64,000 nucleotides of DNA, taken from the NCBI GenBank assembly GCA_964544155.1, contig CAZJAH010000001.1, positions 268,063-332,062 on the forward strand. The letters are read 5' to 3'. This document shows, piece after piece, positions 36,442 through 46,411 of this stretch. A program made the translations under genes and the position numbers. Numbering within the stretch: the first letter of the stretch is position 1; every line of letters starts with the position of its first letter. The notes below the pieces were generated by a model. The model saw only the letters and a program-made list of their open reading frames with translations. It was not told the DNA's origin and made no database searches. Origin of the DNA: CAZJAH01 sp964544155 (GTDB lineage Bacteria > Bacteroidota > Ignavibacteria > Kapaibacteriales > UBA2268).

Positions 36442-36813
36442 TTAGTCCTCCTGTATAACTTCATAGACATCATCGCAGTAAAAGGCTGCATTTACTTCAT
36501 TAGCCAAATGATGATCCTGCAATTCCTTGCAATCCCAACACTGGCCATCATAGCTGAGACATATAATATCGCCACTGGCAATATTACAGGCAGTACACAT
36601 TAAAGATGTAGTAACATTGACATGCCAATCAATTTGTAACATACATGGAACTCTGGTATAAGTCTGACACCATTGATTTTCCATCCTGCATATATAGCCT
36701 GCATGCGTACAACACTGTGGATCAGGACATGGAGTTTTGCCAGGATTTATATGCGCGTAAGCCATTATAGAGCTGAAACAAAAGATTAAAAGAAAAACCA
36801 TTAATTCTCTCAT
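36442..36813 (-). CDS. Small secreted cysteine-rich protein, novel
   Basis: A 123-residue protein with a signal peptide (1-20, MRELMVFLLIFCFSSIMAYA) and about 12 cysteines in the mature 103 residues, in motifs such as CPDPQCC, CRMENQWC, CTAC and CWDC. I do not recognise a family. An even number of cysteines in an exported protein suggests about six disulfides; a CXXC pair (CTAC, CWDC) could also be a metal or redox site. The ribosome site AGGAG is good. It lies directly upstream of the T9SS cargo and is probably exported with it, for example as a partner or inhibitor. Confidence 0.78.
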   Translation of the reverse strand: MRELMVFLLIFCFSSIMAYAHINPGKTPCPDPQCCTHAGYICRMENQWCQTYTRVPCMLQIDWHVNVTTSLMCTACNIASGDIICLSYDGQCWDCKELQDHHLANEVNAAFYCDDVYEVIQED

Positions 36814-37172
36814 CGCAAATCTCCTAAAAAATGAATTGTGCTTTTAATAAATTTGATTTGAATATAAGTACTTATACCTTGAGCAACATAAAAAAAAAAA
36901 TCAAATTCCAAATATTTTTTTATAATTTTTTTTGTAATAATGAGAAAAAATCATAATTACGGTGTGGGACGCGAAATTTTTGCGCTATCTATTTTCAGGG
37001 AAAAATTCAAGACCGGTTAATGTAGAAATTCCGCGCATTTCATAGTTTCTTTGTAACTAATATCAACTTTAAATCGTAAATACAAGACGGCAAGGTTAAA
37101 CTTAACACAATCTTAATCTGTCTAATCAGGAATAATAATCACAATAAAATCAAACAGGGTTTAGAAAATTAT
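36814..37172. other. Intergenic region upstream of the TonB-type receptor
   Basis: 359 very AT-rich bases between the divergent Cys-rich gene and the receptor. A long A run occupies 36889-36900. I see no clear consensus promoter box or coding frame. Confidence 0.45.
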
Positions 37173-39617
37173 ATGAAATTTAAAATATTTATAGCAGCTA
37201 TAGCCTTTCTATGTGCCATTAATTCCTCTCAGGCTCAGAAGCCTGATATGGAAAAGCTCAAAAACGCCCGGGAAGCTGTTGTTAAAGGTAAAGTAATCGA
37301 TAACGAATCAGACAGGCCGCTGGCTTATGCCAATGCCAAACTTTTCCGCAAAAAGGATTCATCCCTGGTATCTGGCGCTATCGCTGATAAGGAAGGTATT
37401 TTCACGATCGACAAACTTCCGTACGGCTTGTACTTTCTAAAGCTGAATTTTATCGGATATGAACCTATTATAAAGGATAATATTCTTCTTACTCCAAAAA
37501 ATAAAAAAATTGATGTCGGAACGAACTATCTGTCTCAATCGACTGTAACAACCGAGGACGTGGAAGTTACCGCGGAAAAAGAGATAGTAGAATTTAAAGT
37601 TGACAGAAAGATCATCAATATTAACAAGGATATAGCTTCATCCGGTGGCAATGCTGCTGACGCGCTTGCAATCGCACCGCAGGTTAATGTCGATATTGAG
37701 GGTAATGTCAGCTTAAGAGGTAGCGAAAATTTCACAGTGTATATCAACGGCAAGCCAAGTGTACTCGACGGTACCGAAGCTTTGCGGCAGATTCCGGCCT
37801 CATCTATAGAGCATATAGAGATCATTACAAATCCTTCCGCCAAGTATGATCCCGAAGGGCTGGCAGGTATCATTAATATAATCACCAAAGAAAATTTCCT
37901 TGACGGAATTAGCGGTATGACCTCGATTAACGGCGGCATGTACAATGAATACGGCATAGATGTCAACTTTAATTGGAATTTGGAAAAACTCAGCCTGAAC
38001 ACAGGCTTTGATTATGGAAATAATACCTGGCCCGGTGAAAGTGAATCAAGGAATATATCTTTCGCACAGGATACTTTCTATCTTTTTTCTGATTCGGAAA
38101 GGGATTTTGAAAGAAACAGGCTGAACCTGAAGCTTGGAGCGGCTTATGATTTTACGGATAAGCTAAGTATGACTCTTAACGGTGGATTCGGTTCAAGAAA
38201 TCGCGATCATATTAACGAATCACTGAATGAAAGCTATTACAATACAATAACTGACTTAACTTATTCGGAAAGCATCAGTGAAGGAGATAATCAGAAGGGA
38301 TTTTACAGCATTAGCTATAATTTAAATTACCGGATTAATGATCTTGGAGAAAAGTTGGATCTAACGGCATTTTTCTCAGATGAATGGGGAGACGGCACAG
38401 ACCTTCAGGAAGAATTTTACACCGGCAGCGATTATCAAACATTTCTTGACTACCGCTCGGGAACACGTTCTAATGAAGATGAAACGGAAAATGAATTAAG
38501 AATTACGCTCGATTACGTGAAACCTTTTTCCAAAAACACAAAATTTGAGGCCGGTTTCCATACTGATATTGAAAATTCCGATGAAGATTATGAATTCTTC
38601 CTGCTTGATACTAATAGCGGACAGTGGAATTTCTCTGACCGCTTTAGTAATGAGATGTTATTCGATAGATATATATACGCAGGATATTTTCTTTGGGCCT
38701 CAACTATAGCTGGCTTTGACTATCAACTCGGCTTAAGAGGTGAATACACAAACAGGATGACGGATTTCCAGATCGACAGCTATGATAAAAAAATTGAACG
38801 CCTGGATTATTTCCCTTCTGTACATATATCGAGAAAATTCCCCGGCATGAATCAGATAATGGCCAGCTACAGCAGAAGGATAAACAGGCCTAGAGGGCAT
38901 TGGCTCGATCCATTCCCGAATTATATGAATACCTATAGCTACCGCATAGGAAATCCGGCGCTGGAGCCCGAATACACGGATTCATACGAATTGGGCTACC
39001 AGAAGATTTTCAGCAAATTCATGTTCATGATTGAAGGTTTCTACCGCTACACTGATAATATGATGGAACGCATCCAGCGCCTGGACGAAGAAGGAAACTT
39101 TGTTTATACTTCGCAGAATTACGGTTCATCAGAATCGGTTGGTGCTGAGTTTATGCTGAATTACCGCCCTGGTGATAAACTTAATCTGAATCTTGTTTCG
39201 GATGTTTTCCATTATTCAATTTCAGGGGATGACGGCAGAGTGAGAAGCACAGAGAGCTGGGGTTTAAGGTTTTTTGGAGATTACAATATAATGAGCAGCC
39301 TGAAAATGCAGCTCAGGGCTTTTTACCGCGGCCCGAGTATTACTTCGCAGGGCGATAGGGACGGATTTCTTTACTCGGACCTCGGGCTTAAATATGATAT
39401 AACAAATAACCTGACTATGACTTTATCCCTGCAGGACCTTCTCGATTCCAGAAAGCATGAATTTACGACAAATACTCCCAATGTTAGTTCTTATTTTAAA
39501 TTCAACAGACTTGGCAGGCAGGTAAGCGTGACATTGAATTACAGATTTAATAATTACAAACAGGACAGACGCGGATCACGGGAAAACGTTGATGAAGGAG
39601 ATGCGGATTTCTTCTAG
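37173..39617 (+). CDS. TonB-dependent-receptor-like outer-membrane protein (CarboxypepD-reg, plug, barrel)
   Basis: An 814-residue protein: signal peptide (1-21), a carboxypeptidase regulatory-like sandwich at about 32-120 (VVKGKVIDNESDRPLAYANAK, GLYFLKLNFIGYEP), a plug domain at about 150-240 (VNVDIEGNVSLRGSENFTVYING-like, split here: NVSLRGSENFTVYINGKPS), and an outer-membrane beta-barrel family 3 region from about 255 to the end (SYSRRINRPRGHW is a typical landmark). This subgroup often lacks a TonB box; none was seen. The substrate is unknown. A bidirectional terminator follows the stop. Confidence 0.9.
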   Translation: MKFKIFIAAIAFLCAINSSQAQKPDMEKLKNAREAVVKGKVIDNESDRPLAYANAKLFRKKDSSLVSGAIADKEGIFTIDKLPYGLYFLKLNFIGYEPIIKDNILLTPKNKKIDVGTNYLSQSTVTTEDVEVTAEKEIVEFKVDRKIININKDIASSGGNAADALAIAPQVNVDIEGNVSLRGSENFTVYINGKPSVLDGTEALRQIPASSIEHIEIITNPSAKYDPEGLAGIINIITKENFLDGISGMTSINGGMYNEYGIDVNFNWNLEKLSLNTGFDYGNNTWPGESESRNISFAQDTFYLFSDSERDFERNRLNLKLGAAYDFTDKLSMTLNGGFGSRNRDHINESLNESYYNTITDLTYSESISEGDNQKGFYSISYNLNYRINDLGEKLDLTAFFSDEWGDGTDLQEEFYTGSDYQTFLDYRSGTRSNEDETENELRITLDYVKPFSKNTKFEAGFHTDIENSDEDYEFFLLDTNSGQWNFSDRFSNEMLFDRYIYAGYFLWASTIAGFDYQLGLRGEYTNRMTDFQIDSYDKKIERLDYFPSVHISRKFPGMNQIMASYSRRINRPRGHWLDPFPNYMNTYSYRIGNPALEPEYTDSYELGYQKIFSKFMFMIEGFYRYTDNMMERIQRLDEEGNFVYTSQNYGSSESVGAEFMLNYRPGDKLNLNLVSDVFHYSISGDDGRVRSTESWGLRFFGDYNIMSSLKMQLRAFYRGPSITSQGDRDGFLYSDLGLKYDITNNLTMTLSLQDLLDSRKHEFTTNTPNVSSYFKFNRLGRQVSVTLNYRFNNYKQDRRGSRENVDEGDADFF

Positions 39618-39641
39618 AAAATATGGGTATTCCGCTAAAAT

Positions 39642-39678
39642 AAAAAGCTGTTCCCCGAAATGGGAACAGCTTTTTTAA
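39642..39678. terminator. Bidirectional terminator between the receptor and gyrA
   Basis: AAAAAGCTGTTCCC pairs with GGGAACAGCTTTTT, with A and T runs on both sides, so it can stop transcription from either direction. Confidence 0.85.
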
Positions 39679-39698
39679 TATAGTGATTAAGCCTTTGA

Positions 39699-42194
39699 CT
39701 AAAGCAGCGTATCCTGCCCTCCCATATCGGTCGGCGGATTGATTAGCTCGTCATCATCACCGTTTTCTTCACGGTTGACTGTTGTGACATCAGCAATATC
39801 ATCGCCTTCATCCAGGCGAATAAGCCGTACACCCTGTGTATTCCTGCCGATAATCCTGATATCCTTCACAGCCTGCCTAATAAGTATACCTTTGGTGGTC
39901 ATAACCACCAGGTCTTCTGTATCGACGGCTGAAAGCAGCCCTACTACCTGGCCGGTTTTGGGAGTTACGTTCATTGAAATAACACCTTTGGCGCCGCGTT
40001 TGGTAAGCCTGAAGTCCTCATAGCGTGTGCGTTTGCCGTATCCTTTTGATCCTACAACGATTATCTGCTGGTCGGGCCTCATGATCACAACCATTGAGAC
40101 TACTTTGTCGTCCTTCGCGAGGCTTATACCTCTTACACCAGTAGCAGTCCTGCCCATAGGCCTGACGTCATTTTCGCGGAAGCGGCAGGCGAGGCCGTTC
40201 TTAGTGCCAAGTATAATATCAGCTTTACCGTCGGTAACTTTAACGGAAATCAATCTGTCATTATCTAATAAATTAATGGCAATAATTCCGTTAACTCTAA
40301 TATGCGCGAAATTAGAAAGCGGCGTTTTCTTGATCGTACCATGAGAAGTAGCCATTACCACAAACTCATCATCGGTGAATTCTATTATGGAAAGATAAGC
40401 CGTTACGTTTTCATCAGGCATTTTCTGAATGACGTTAGCCAGGGATCGGCCTTTTGAGCTTCGGCTTCCTTCGGGCAGATCATATACTTTTATCCTGTAC
40501 ACTCTGCCCATATCAGTAAAGAAGAGCAGATAATGGTGTGTTGACGCCTGGAAAACAATTTCAACAAAGTCTTCTTCGTGCCTTCCCGTCGCGCCGGCGC
40601 CTCTTCCGCCTTTTTTCTGTCTGCGGTAACTGCTCAGAGGGGTGCGTTTGATGTATCCCTGCTTGGTAATGGTCACTATCACGTCCTCGTTTGCTATCAT
40701 ATCCTCAACGGTAAACTCCTTAGAGTCATAGATGATTTCTGTGCGCCTTTCATCGCCGAATTTATCTTTCAGTTCAGTTAATTCTTCGGAAATGATCCTC
40801 ATCTGAAGTTCTTTACTCGCGAGAATGGCTTCGAGCCTTTCAATAGTTTGGATAAGGTCGCGGTATTCCTGCTGGAGCTTATCTCTTTCGAGCCCTGTCA
40901 GGCGCTGCAGCCTCATTTCAAGTATAGCTTTTGACTGAACTTCCGTAAGGTCGAAGCGTTTTTGCAGCCTTTCACTTGCAGTGTTTGTATCGGGCGATTT
41001 TTTGATCAGCTCTATCACTTCATCGATATTATCGAGAGCTATAAGGAGGCCTTCAACGATGTGAGCCCTTTTCTTGGCAGCGTCCAGCTCGTACTGGGTC
41101 CTTCTGACGATGACCTCATTACGGTGCTTCACAAAGTGCTGCATCATTTCTTTGAGTGTTAGCACCATGGGCCTGCCGTTTACAAGGGCGAGCATATTGG
41201 CGCCGAAAGTAACCTGCATCTGAGTATGTTTGTAGAGGTTATTAAGCACGACTTCCGGGATAGCGTCGCGCTTGAGCTCAATAAGAATTCTCATGCCGTC
41301 GCGGTCGGATTCATCCCTGAGATCGGATATATCTTCGATGATTTTATTTTTAACGTGGTCAGCAATTTTTTCGATAAGTCCGGCTTTATTAACCTGGAAA
41401 GGCAGCTCTTCAACTATTATTGACTGCCTTCCTTTTTTGTCCTCTTCAATCTTGGCTTTTGCCCTGACAATAATCCTGCCTCTTCCGGTATTGTATGCGT
41501 CCTTTACGCCATCATAGCCGTAGATGATACCGCCGGTAGGGAAATCGGGCGCCGGAACGTGCTCAATTAGTTCTTCGGTTGTAATATCAGGATTTGCTAT
41601 TAAAGCGTTAATTCCGTTGACAATTTCAGTGAGGTTGTGCGGGGGCACATTAGTAGCCATGCCGACCGCGATACCGCTGGCGCCGTTAACGAGCAGCCCC
41701 GGGATAACTGAAGGCAGAACAACGGGTTCTTCCAGGGATTCATCGAAATTGGGCCTGAAATCTACCGTATTTTTATCGATATCCCTTAAAGCGTGAATAG
41801 CAATTTTTGCCAGGCGGGTTTCTGTGTAACGCATGGCCGCGGGAGAGTCGCCGTCAACCGAGCCGTAGTTACCCTGGCCGTCCACCAGTGGATATCGCAT
41901 GTTCCATGGCTGAGCCAGCCTTACCATTGCGTCATAAACCGACGAATCGCCATGTGGGTGATACTTACCGAGCACTTCACCGACAAGCCTCGCGGATTTT
42001 TTGTAAGGGCGGTTGGGCATAAGGCCCAGCCCCTGCATGGCAAAAAGTATCCTGCGGTGAACAGGCTTTAGGCCGTCTCTGACATCCGGCAGCGCCCTGG
42101 ATACAATCACCGACATTGAATAGTCGAGATACGAGGTACGCATCTCGTCTTCTAACTGGGTAGGAACTATTTGTTCTTTACCTAATAATGACAT
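39699..42194 (-). CDS. gyrA: DNA gyrase subunit A
   Basis: An 831-residue type II topoisomerase subunit that cuts and rejoins DNA to add negative supercoils with GyrB. The active-site region reads AAMRYTETRLAKIA, the N-terminal breakage-reunion domain starts LEDEMRTSYLDYSMSVIVSRALPDVRDGLKPVHRRILFAM-like in normal form (shortened here to DYSMSVIVSRALPDVRDG), and the C-terminal beta-pinwheel carries the GyrA box as QKKGGRG near residue 530, which separates it from ParC. A short acidic tail (REENGDDDELI) ends the protein. Length is in the normal range. It stands alone; the leader holds TATATTTA, a near match to the -7 box. Confidence 0.97.
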   Translation of the reverse strand: MSLLGKEQIVPTQLEDEMRTSYLDYSMSVIVSRALPDVRDGLKPVHRRILFAMQGLGLMPNRPYKKSARLVGEVLGKYHPHGDSSVYDAMVRLAQPWNMRYPLVDGQGNYGSVDGDSPAAMRYTETRLAKIAIHALRDIDKNTVDFRPNFDESLEEPVVLPSVIPGLLVNGASGIAVGMATNVPPHNLTEIVNGINALIANPDITTEELIEHVPAPDFPTGGIIYGYDGVKDAYNTGRGRIIVRAKAKIEEDKKGRQSIIVEELPFQVNKAGLIEKIADHVKNKIIEDISDLRDESDRDGMRILIELKRDAIPEVVLNNLYKHTQMQVTFGANMLALVNGRPMVLTLKEMMQHFVKHRNEVIVRRTQYELDAAKKRAHIVEGLLIALDNIDEVIELIKKSPDTNTASERLQKRFDLTEVQSKAILEMRLQRLTGLERDKLQQEYRDLIQTIERLEAILASKELQMRIISEELTELKDKFGDERRTEIIYDSKEFTVEDMIANEDVIVTITKQGYIKRTPLSSYRRQKKGGRGAGATGRHEEDFVEIVFQASTHHYLLFFTDMGRVYRIKVYDLPEGSRSSKGRSLANVIQKMPDENVTAYLSIIEFTDDEFVVMATSHGTIKKTPLSNFAHIRVNGIIAINLLDNDRLISVKVTDGKADIILGTKNGLACRFRENDVRPMGRTATGVRGISLAKDDKVVSMVVIMRPDQQIIVVGSKGYGKRTRYEDFRLTKRGAKGVISMNVTPKTGQVVGLLSAVDTEDLVVMTTKGILIRQAVKDIRIIGRNTQGVRLIRLDEGDDIADVTTVNREENGDDDELINPPTDMGGQDTLL

Positions 42195-42330
42195 ATTTAT
42201 GATCTTAAAAAATTACGGAATATTTTCTATTTATAATGCTGTTAACGCGCTTATAAATAATTTATATAGCACGATTTACAAACTTATAAATATACGAAAT
42301 TTCAGGCAGAATATGAAGGGAAATATAAAT

Positions 42331-42363
42331 AAAAAAGGCAGGGAAAACCCGCTCCCTGCCTGC
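42331..42363 (-). terminator. Terminator of the ATP synthase operon
   Basis: On the minus strand AGGCAGGGA pairs with TCCCTGCCT around GCGGGTTT and runs into six T residues, just past the atpG stop. Confidence 0.9.
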
Positions 42364-42382
42364 ATCTTTAATGATTAATAAA

Positions 42383-43282
42383 TTATGCCCCCTTTAAGGC
42401 GTTGGCTCCGGATACGATCTCTAGCATTTCCGTTGTGATAGCCGCCTGACGCTCTCTGTTATAAACAAGCTGTAAATGGTTTATTAGTTCTTTGGCGTTG
42501 GTTGTGGCATTATCCATTGCAAACATTCGTGCTGCCTGCTCAGCGGCGTTGGATTCGAGCATCGAGCGCCAAAAGGATGTATTGACCAGCCTTGGAATAA
42601 GCACATCCAGTATTTCGACTTTATTTGGTTCGAATATGTAATCCGCGGCCAATTCATTGTCAATTTCCTGCTGCTCTGTATGTGATTCGGGAACTACGGG
42701 TAGTATCTGGTTGAATACCGGATTTTGCGATACCACACTTACAAATTCATTGAAGTAAACAAATACTCTGTCGTAAATGCCCTCCAGGAATTTATCTCTG
42801 ACTTTTTCCAGTATTTCACGGGCGACTTCGTATTCCAATGTATTGAATATGCCGGGATATTTCTCAATTACATTATAGCCCCGCTTAGGATAGAACTGGC
42901 AAGCTTTGCGTCCAATGGCCACTATATCAATTTCCGCTCCGGGAAATTCTTTCGCAAAGTGTACATTCATATCCCTTACTGTCTTTTTTTGCAGGTTCGC
43001 ATTGAAGCTGCCGCACAGCCCACGGTCTGATGTAATGACCATCAGTGCAATTCTGTTCACATCTTCCCTTATTTCTAACAGGGGATGGCTGTATTCGCTT
43101 CCTACGGACTTAATTAAGTTATCCGTAATTTCCTGCAGTTTGAGGTAGTAAGGCCTGGCCGATTCGATAGCGCCCTGCGCCTTTTTCATTTTAGCGGCGG
43201 CAACCATTTTCATTGCCGAAGTAATTTTCGCCGTGCTTTTGACGGCTGATATTCTCTGTCTGATATCTCTTAATGTTGCCAT
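42383..43282 (-). CDS. atpG: ATP synthase gamma subunit
   Basis: A 299-residue central-stalk subunit of F1. The N-terminus (MATLRDIRQRISAVKSTAKI) and the C-terminus (ERQAAITTEMLEIVSGANAL) are the two helices of the rotating coiled coil, and SDRGLCGSFNANL is the usual conserved segment. Normal length. It is the last gene of the operon and is separated from atpA by hldD, an insertion not seen in usual atp operons. The beta and epsilon genes (atpD, atpC) that normally follow atpG are not in this window. Confidence 0.96.
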   Translation of the reverse strand: MATLRDIRQRISAVKSTAKITSAMKMVAAAKMKKAQGAIESARPYYLKLQEITDNLIKSVGSEYSHPLLEIREDVNRIALMVITSDRGLCGSFNANLQKKTVRDMNVHFAKEFPGAEIDIVAIGRKACQFYPKRGYNVIEKYPGIFNTLEYEVAREILEKVRDKFLEGIYDRVFVYFNEFVSVVSQNPVFNQILPVVPESHTEQQEIDNELAADYIFEPNKVEILDVLIPRLVNTSFWRSMLESNAAEQAARMFAMDNATTNAKELINHLQLVYNRERQAAITTEMLEIVSGANALKGA

Positions 43283-43295
43283 AATTTATCCCGTA

Positions 43296-44261
43296 TCAGA
43301 ATATAGCTATATTATTATCCAGGTATTTTTTTACGTAATCTTTGACCGAATCTTCCAGCGTTCTGAATTGCATGGAGCAATTCGTAGAGTTCAGCTTTTC
43401 CATGTCGGCCTTTGTATAATACTGGTATTGATTTTTAATTTCTTCCGGCATATCGATGTATTCAATATTCACCGGCTCGCCCATAGCGCTGAAGACAGCA
43501 TTAGCCAGGTCATTCCAGGTTCTCGGGATTCCTGTGCCGAGATTATAAATGCCGGAGAAATTCTCGTCGGTGAACATTTTCCAAAGAAATTCTATAACAT
43601 CTTTAATGTAGATAAAGTCCCTCATCTGGCCGCCGTCCGGGTATTCAGGATCGTAAGACTTAAAAAGCCGTACTTTGCCGGTATCCTTTATCTGCAAGTA
43701 TGATTTATAGATCATGCTTGCCATCTGCCCCTTGTGATATTCATTCGGGCCGAATACATTAAAAAACTTAATTCCCGTGAATTCTTCGTCGAACCCGTTC
43801 TTTACCACCCACTGGTCGAAAATATGCTTTGAAAGCCCGTAAGCGTTCAGAGGGCGGTATTTATCGAATACTTTATCGGAATAGCCGTATTCGCCATTGC
43901 CGTATGTGGCGGCGCTGCTTGCGTAAATATACCGAAGATTGCGCTTGTGTGCGTACTCGGCTAATTCCTTGCTGTAAGATAAATTATTATCTAACAGATA
44001 ATCGGCATCCCTCTCGGTAGTGGATGAGCAGGCTCCGAAGTGGACTATCTTTTCTATCCTGCCAATGTATAATCCTTCCCTTAGGTGCCTTCTAAATTTA
44101 TTCTTATGAACAAAATCAGTGAATATCTTTCCTGTTAAATTTTTCCACTTATTGCCGTGGCCAAGGTGGTCTACGACCAGGACATCAGTGATGCCCATAT
44201 CATTCAGCTTTTTTAAAAAGCATGACCCTATGAACCCGGCTCCGCCGGTAAGTACAATCAT
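43296..44261 (-). CDS. hldD: ADP-L-glycero-D-manno-heptose 6-epimerase inside the atp operon
   Basis: A 321-residue short-chain epimerase that inverts C6 of ADP-heptose, the last step in making the heptose precursor of the lipopolysaccharide inner core. The NADP site is TGGAGFIGSC at residues 5-14, FGACSSTTERDADYLLDNN is characteristic of the family, and the catalytic Tyr-x3-Lys is YGLSK. Length matches RfaD/HldD. Its ATG overlaps the atpA stop by four bases (ATGA, 44258-44261), and atpG starts 13 bases after its end, so it is embedded in the ATP synthase transcript. No other heptose gene is adjacent. Confidence 0.92.
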   Translation of the reverse strand: MIVLTGGAGFIGSCFLKKLNDMGITDVLVVDHLGHGNKWKNLTGKIFTDFVHKNKFRRHLREGLYIGRIEKIVHFGACSSTTERDADYLLDNNLSYSKELAEYAHKRNLRYIYASSAATYGNGEYGYSDKVFDKYRPLNAYGLSKHIFDQWVVKNGFDEEFTGIKFFNVFGPNEYHKGQMASMIYKSYLQIKDTGKVRLFKSYDPEYPDGGQMRDFIYIKDVIEFLWKMFTDENFSGIYNLGTGIPRTWNDLANAVFSAMGEPVNIEYIDMPEEIKNQYQYYTKADMEKLNSTNCSMQFRTLEDSVKDYVKKYLDNNIAIF

Positions 44262-45817
44262 TTGCTTTCCAGCGTGGATTTAAAACTATCCAAAAATTCT
44301 TCGATTGCTTTCTTAAGCCCGGACTTTATCTCATCAGAAAGAACTTTCTCCTGTCTGATCTTCTTGAGCAGGTCCGGGTAGTATAATTCCATGTGCTCCT
44401 GGAATTCCTTTTGATAGCGCTGCAGTGAGCTGACCGGAAGGTCATCAATATAGCCTTCGGTAGCTGAGAATAAAAGCGCGATCTGCTTATCAACGGGTAC
44501 CGGCTCGTACTGTTTTTGTTTAAGGATCTCAGTGAGAGCCGCGCCTCTTTTAAGCTTCTGCTGTGTTGATTTATCGAGGTCAGAACCGAACTTAGCGAAA
44601 GCCTCCAGCTCGCGGAACATTGCAAGTTCGATTTTGAGCGGGCCTGCTACCTTGCGCATGGCTTTAACCTGCGCGTTACCGCCCACACGCGATACCGAGA
44701 TACCTACGTTGAGCGCAGGACGGATACCGGCATTGAAGAGGTTGGGTTCGAGATATATCTGCCCGTCGGTAATAGAGATTACGTTTGTAGGAATATATGC
44801 GGAAACGTCACCGGCCTGAGTTTCGATAACCGGCAATGCCGTGAGAGAACCGCCTTTATTGGCATCTGAGAATTTCGCGGCTCTTTCGAGCAGACGGCTG
44901 TGAAGATAGAAAATATCGCCGGGATAAGCTTCACGCCCCGGTGGACGGCGAAGCAGCAGCGATACCTGCCTGTATGAAGCAGCCTGCTTTGATAAGTCAT
45001 CATAGATAAGCAGTGAGTGCATACCGTTATCCCTGAAGTATTCGCCCATCGAGCAGCCGCAGTATGGCGCGATAAACTGCAGTGGTGCAGGGTCGGAAGC
45101 ATTTGCGGCTACCACGGTGGTATATTCCATAGCGCCGTTTTCTTTAAGGCTGTTAACAACGTTAGCAACTGTAGAGCCTTTCTGCCCAACAGCCACATAA
45201 ATACAGTAAACCGGGTCTATCCCCTGCTCTTTTGCTTCTTCAGTATGGGTAAATTTCTGGTTAATGATAGTATCGACAGCAATGGCGGTTTTACCTGTCT
45301 GGCGGTCGCCGATAATAAGCTCTCTCTGGCCGCGTCCGATCGGAATAAGCGAATCTATTGCTTTGATACCTGTTTGGAGCGGTTCCTTTACTGGCTGCCT
45401 TTCTATAACGCCGGGGGCTTTTCTCTCTATGGGTAAATATTCTTTGGCGTTGATGGGGCCTTTACCGTCCAGGGGAATACCCAAAGGGTTAACTACTCTG
45501 CCTAAAAGCTCTTTGCCAACGGGTACCGAGGCTATCTTTTTGGTTCTTTTTACGGTATCGCCCTCTTTGATAAGGCTGTCATCGCCAAAAAGGATAACAC
45601 CGACATTATCCTCTTCAAGGTTTAAAACCATTCCAATTACATCATTCGGGAATTCAACAAGCTCAGACGCCATAACGTGCGAAAGGCCGTAAACCCTTGC
45701 TACACCGTCGCCGACCTGAAGAACAGTACCTACTTCATAAATATCGGCTTCTTTCTCGAAGCCTGAAAGCTGCCGGCGCAGTATCGCGGAAATCTCTTCC
45801 GGACGAACATCTGCCAT
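44258..45817 (-). CDS. atpA: ATP synthase alpha subunit
   Basis: A 519-residue non-catalytic nucleotide-binding subunit of F1. The P-loop is GDRQTGKTA, and ALPVIETQAGDVSAYIPTN and the SVSRVGGNAQ stretch are alpha-subunit signatures. Length is normal (about 500-525 in this group). It overlaps hldD by four bases and follows atpH by 42 bases. Confidence 0.97.
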   Translation of the reverse strand: MADVRPEEISAILRRQLSGFEKEADIYEVGTVLQVGDGVARVYGLSHVMASELVEFPNDVIGMVLNLEEDNVGVILFGDDSLIKEGDTVKRTKKIASVPVGKELLGRVVNPLGIPLDGKGPINAKEYLPIERKAPGVIERQPVKEPLQTGIKAIDSLIPIGRGQRELIIGDRQTGKTAIAVDTIINQKFTHTEEAKEQGIDPVYCIYVAVGQKGSTVANVVNSLKENGAMEYTTVVAANASDPAPLQFIAPYCGCSMGEYFRDNGMHSLLIYDDLSKQAASYRQVSLLLRRPPGREAYPGDIFYLHSRLLERAAKFSDANKGGSLTALPVIETQAGDVSAYIPTNVISITDGQIYLEPNLFNAGIRPALNVGISVSRVGGNAQVKAMRKVAGPLKIELAMFRELEAFAKFGSDLDKSTQQKLKRGAALTEILKQKQYEPVPVDKQIALLFSATEGYIDDLPVSSLQRYQKEFQEHMELYYPDLLKKIRQEKVLSDEIKSGLKKAIEEFLDSFKSTLESK

Positions 45818-45859
45818 AATTTTTTTCCTTTTATTATACTATTAATTTCTGTTCCTCAA

Positions 45860-46399
45860 TTATATACCGGCAAGCCTCTGCCTGAGCTGCTCGAGCTGGC
45901 GGCTTACCGACGCATCGAATACCAAATCGCCAACACGGACTTTAATGCCGCCTTTGAGCGATTCATCAACATGGTATTCGGGTAATAATGTTTTTCCCGT
46001 GTAATCACGGAATTTTGCCAAAACTTTTTCTTTAAGGTCATCATTGAGCTCAATCGCCGAGCTGATGCCGATTGGCAGCCTGTTATTCAGGCGGTTGTAT
46101 AATTGTTCGTATTCGGCAATAATATCTTTAATGAGAAATTCTCTGCCCTTATCAGCGAGCAGTGAAAGGAATTTCATTGTTATTTCACCGATAATATCTT
46201 TGAATACTTCCTCGAAAACTTTTTTCTTCTGCCAGTGATGAACAACAGGGCTGTGCAGCATATTTTCCAGTTCCCGGGAACTGCCGATTATTCTCTGTAC
46301 TGCTTTCAGATCATTATAAACGTCATCCGTGGCTTTCTGCTCTTTGGCAATATCGAGCAGTGCCTTGGCATACCTTGAAGATACTCTGTGCTCGGTCAT
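45860..46399 (-). CDS. atpH: ATP synthase delta subunit
   Basis: A 179-residue peripheral-stalk subunit that ties F1 to the b subunits. The start SSRYAKALLDIAKEQ and the end VDESLKGGIKVRVGDLVFDASVSRQLEQLR-like segment (family core GGIKVRVGD) fit the family. It is 12 bases downstream of atpF and 42 upstream of atpA. Confidence 0.94.
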   Translation of the reverse strand: MTEHRVSSRYAKALLDIAKEQKATDDVYNDLKAVQRIIGSSRELENMLHSPVVHHWQKKKVFEEVFKDIIGEITMKFLSLLADKGREFLIKDIIAEYEQLYNRLNNRLPIGISSAIELNDDLKEKVLAKFRDYTGKTLLPEYHVDESLKGGIKVRVGDLVFDASVSRQLEQLRQRLAGI

Positions 46400-46411
46400 T
46401 TACGTACTTTA

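Noticed and set aside
36889..36900. Long A run as a promoter or terminator tail
   Set aside because: It lacks an adjacent hairpin or -33/-7 boxes.
42725..43703. Plus-strand frames antisense to atpG and hldD
   Set aside because: They follow the codon bias of the minus-strand genes and lack their own features.
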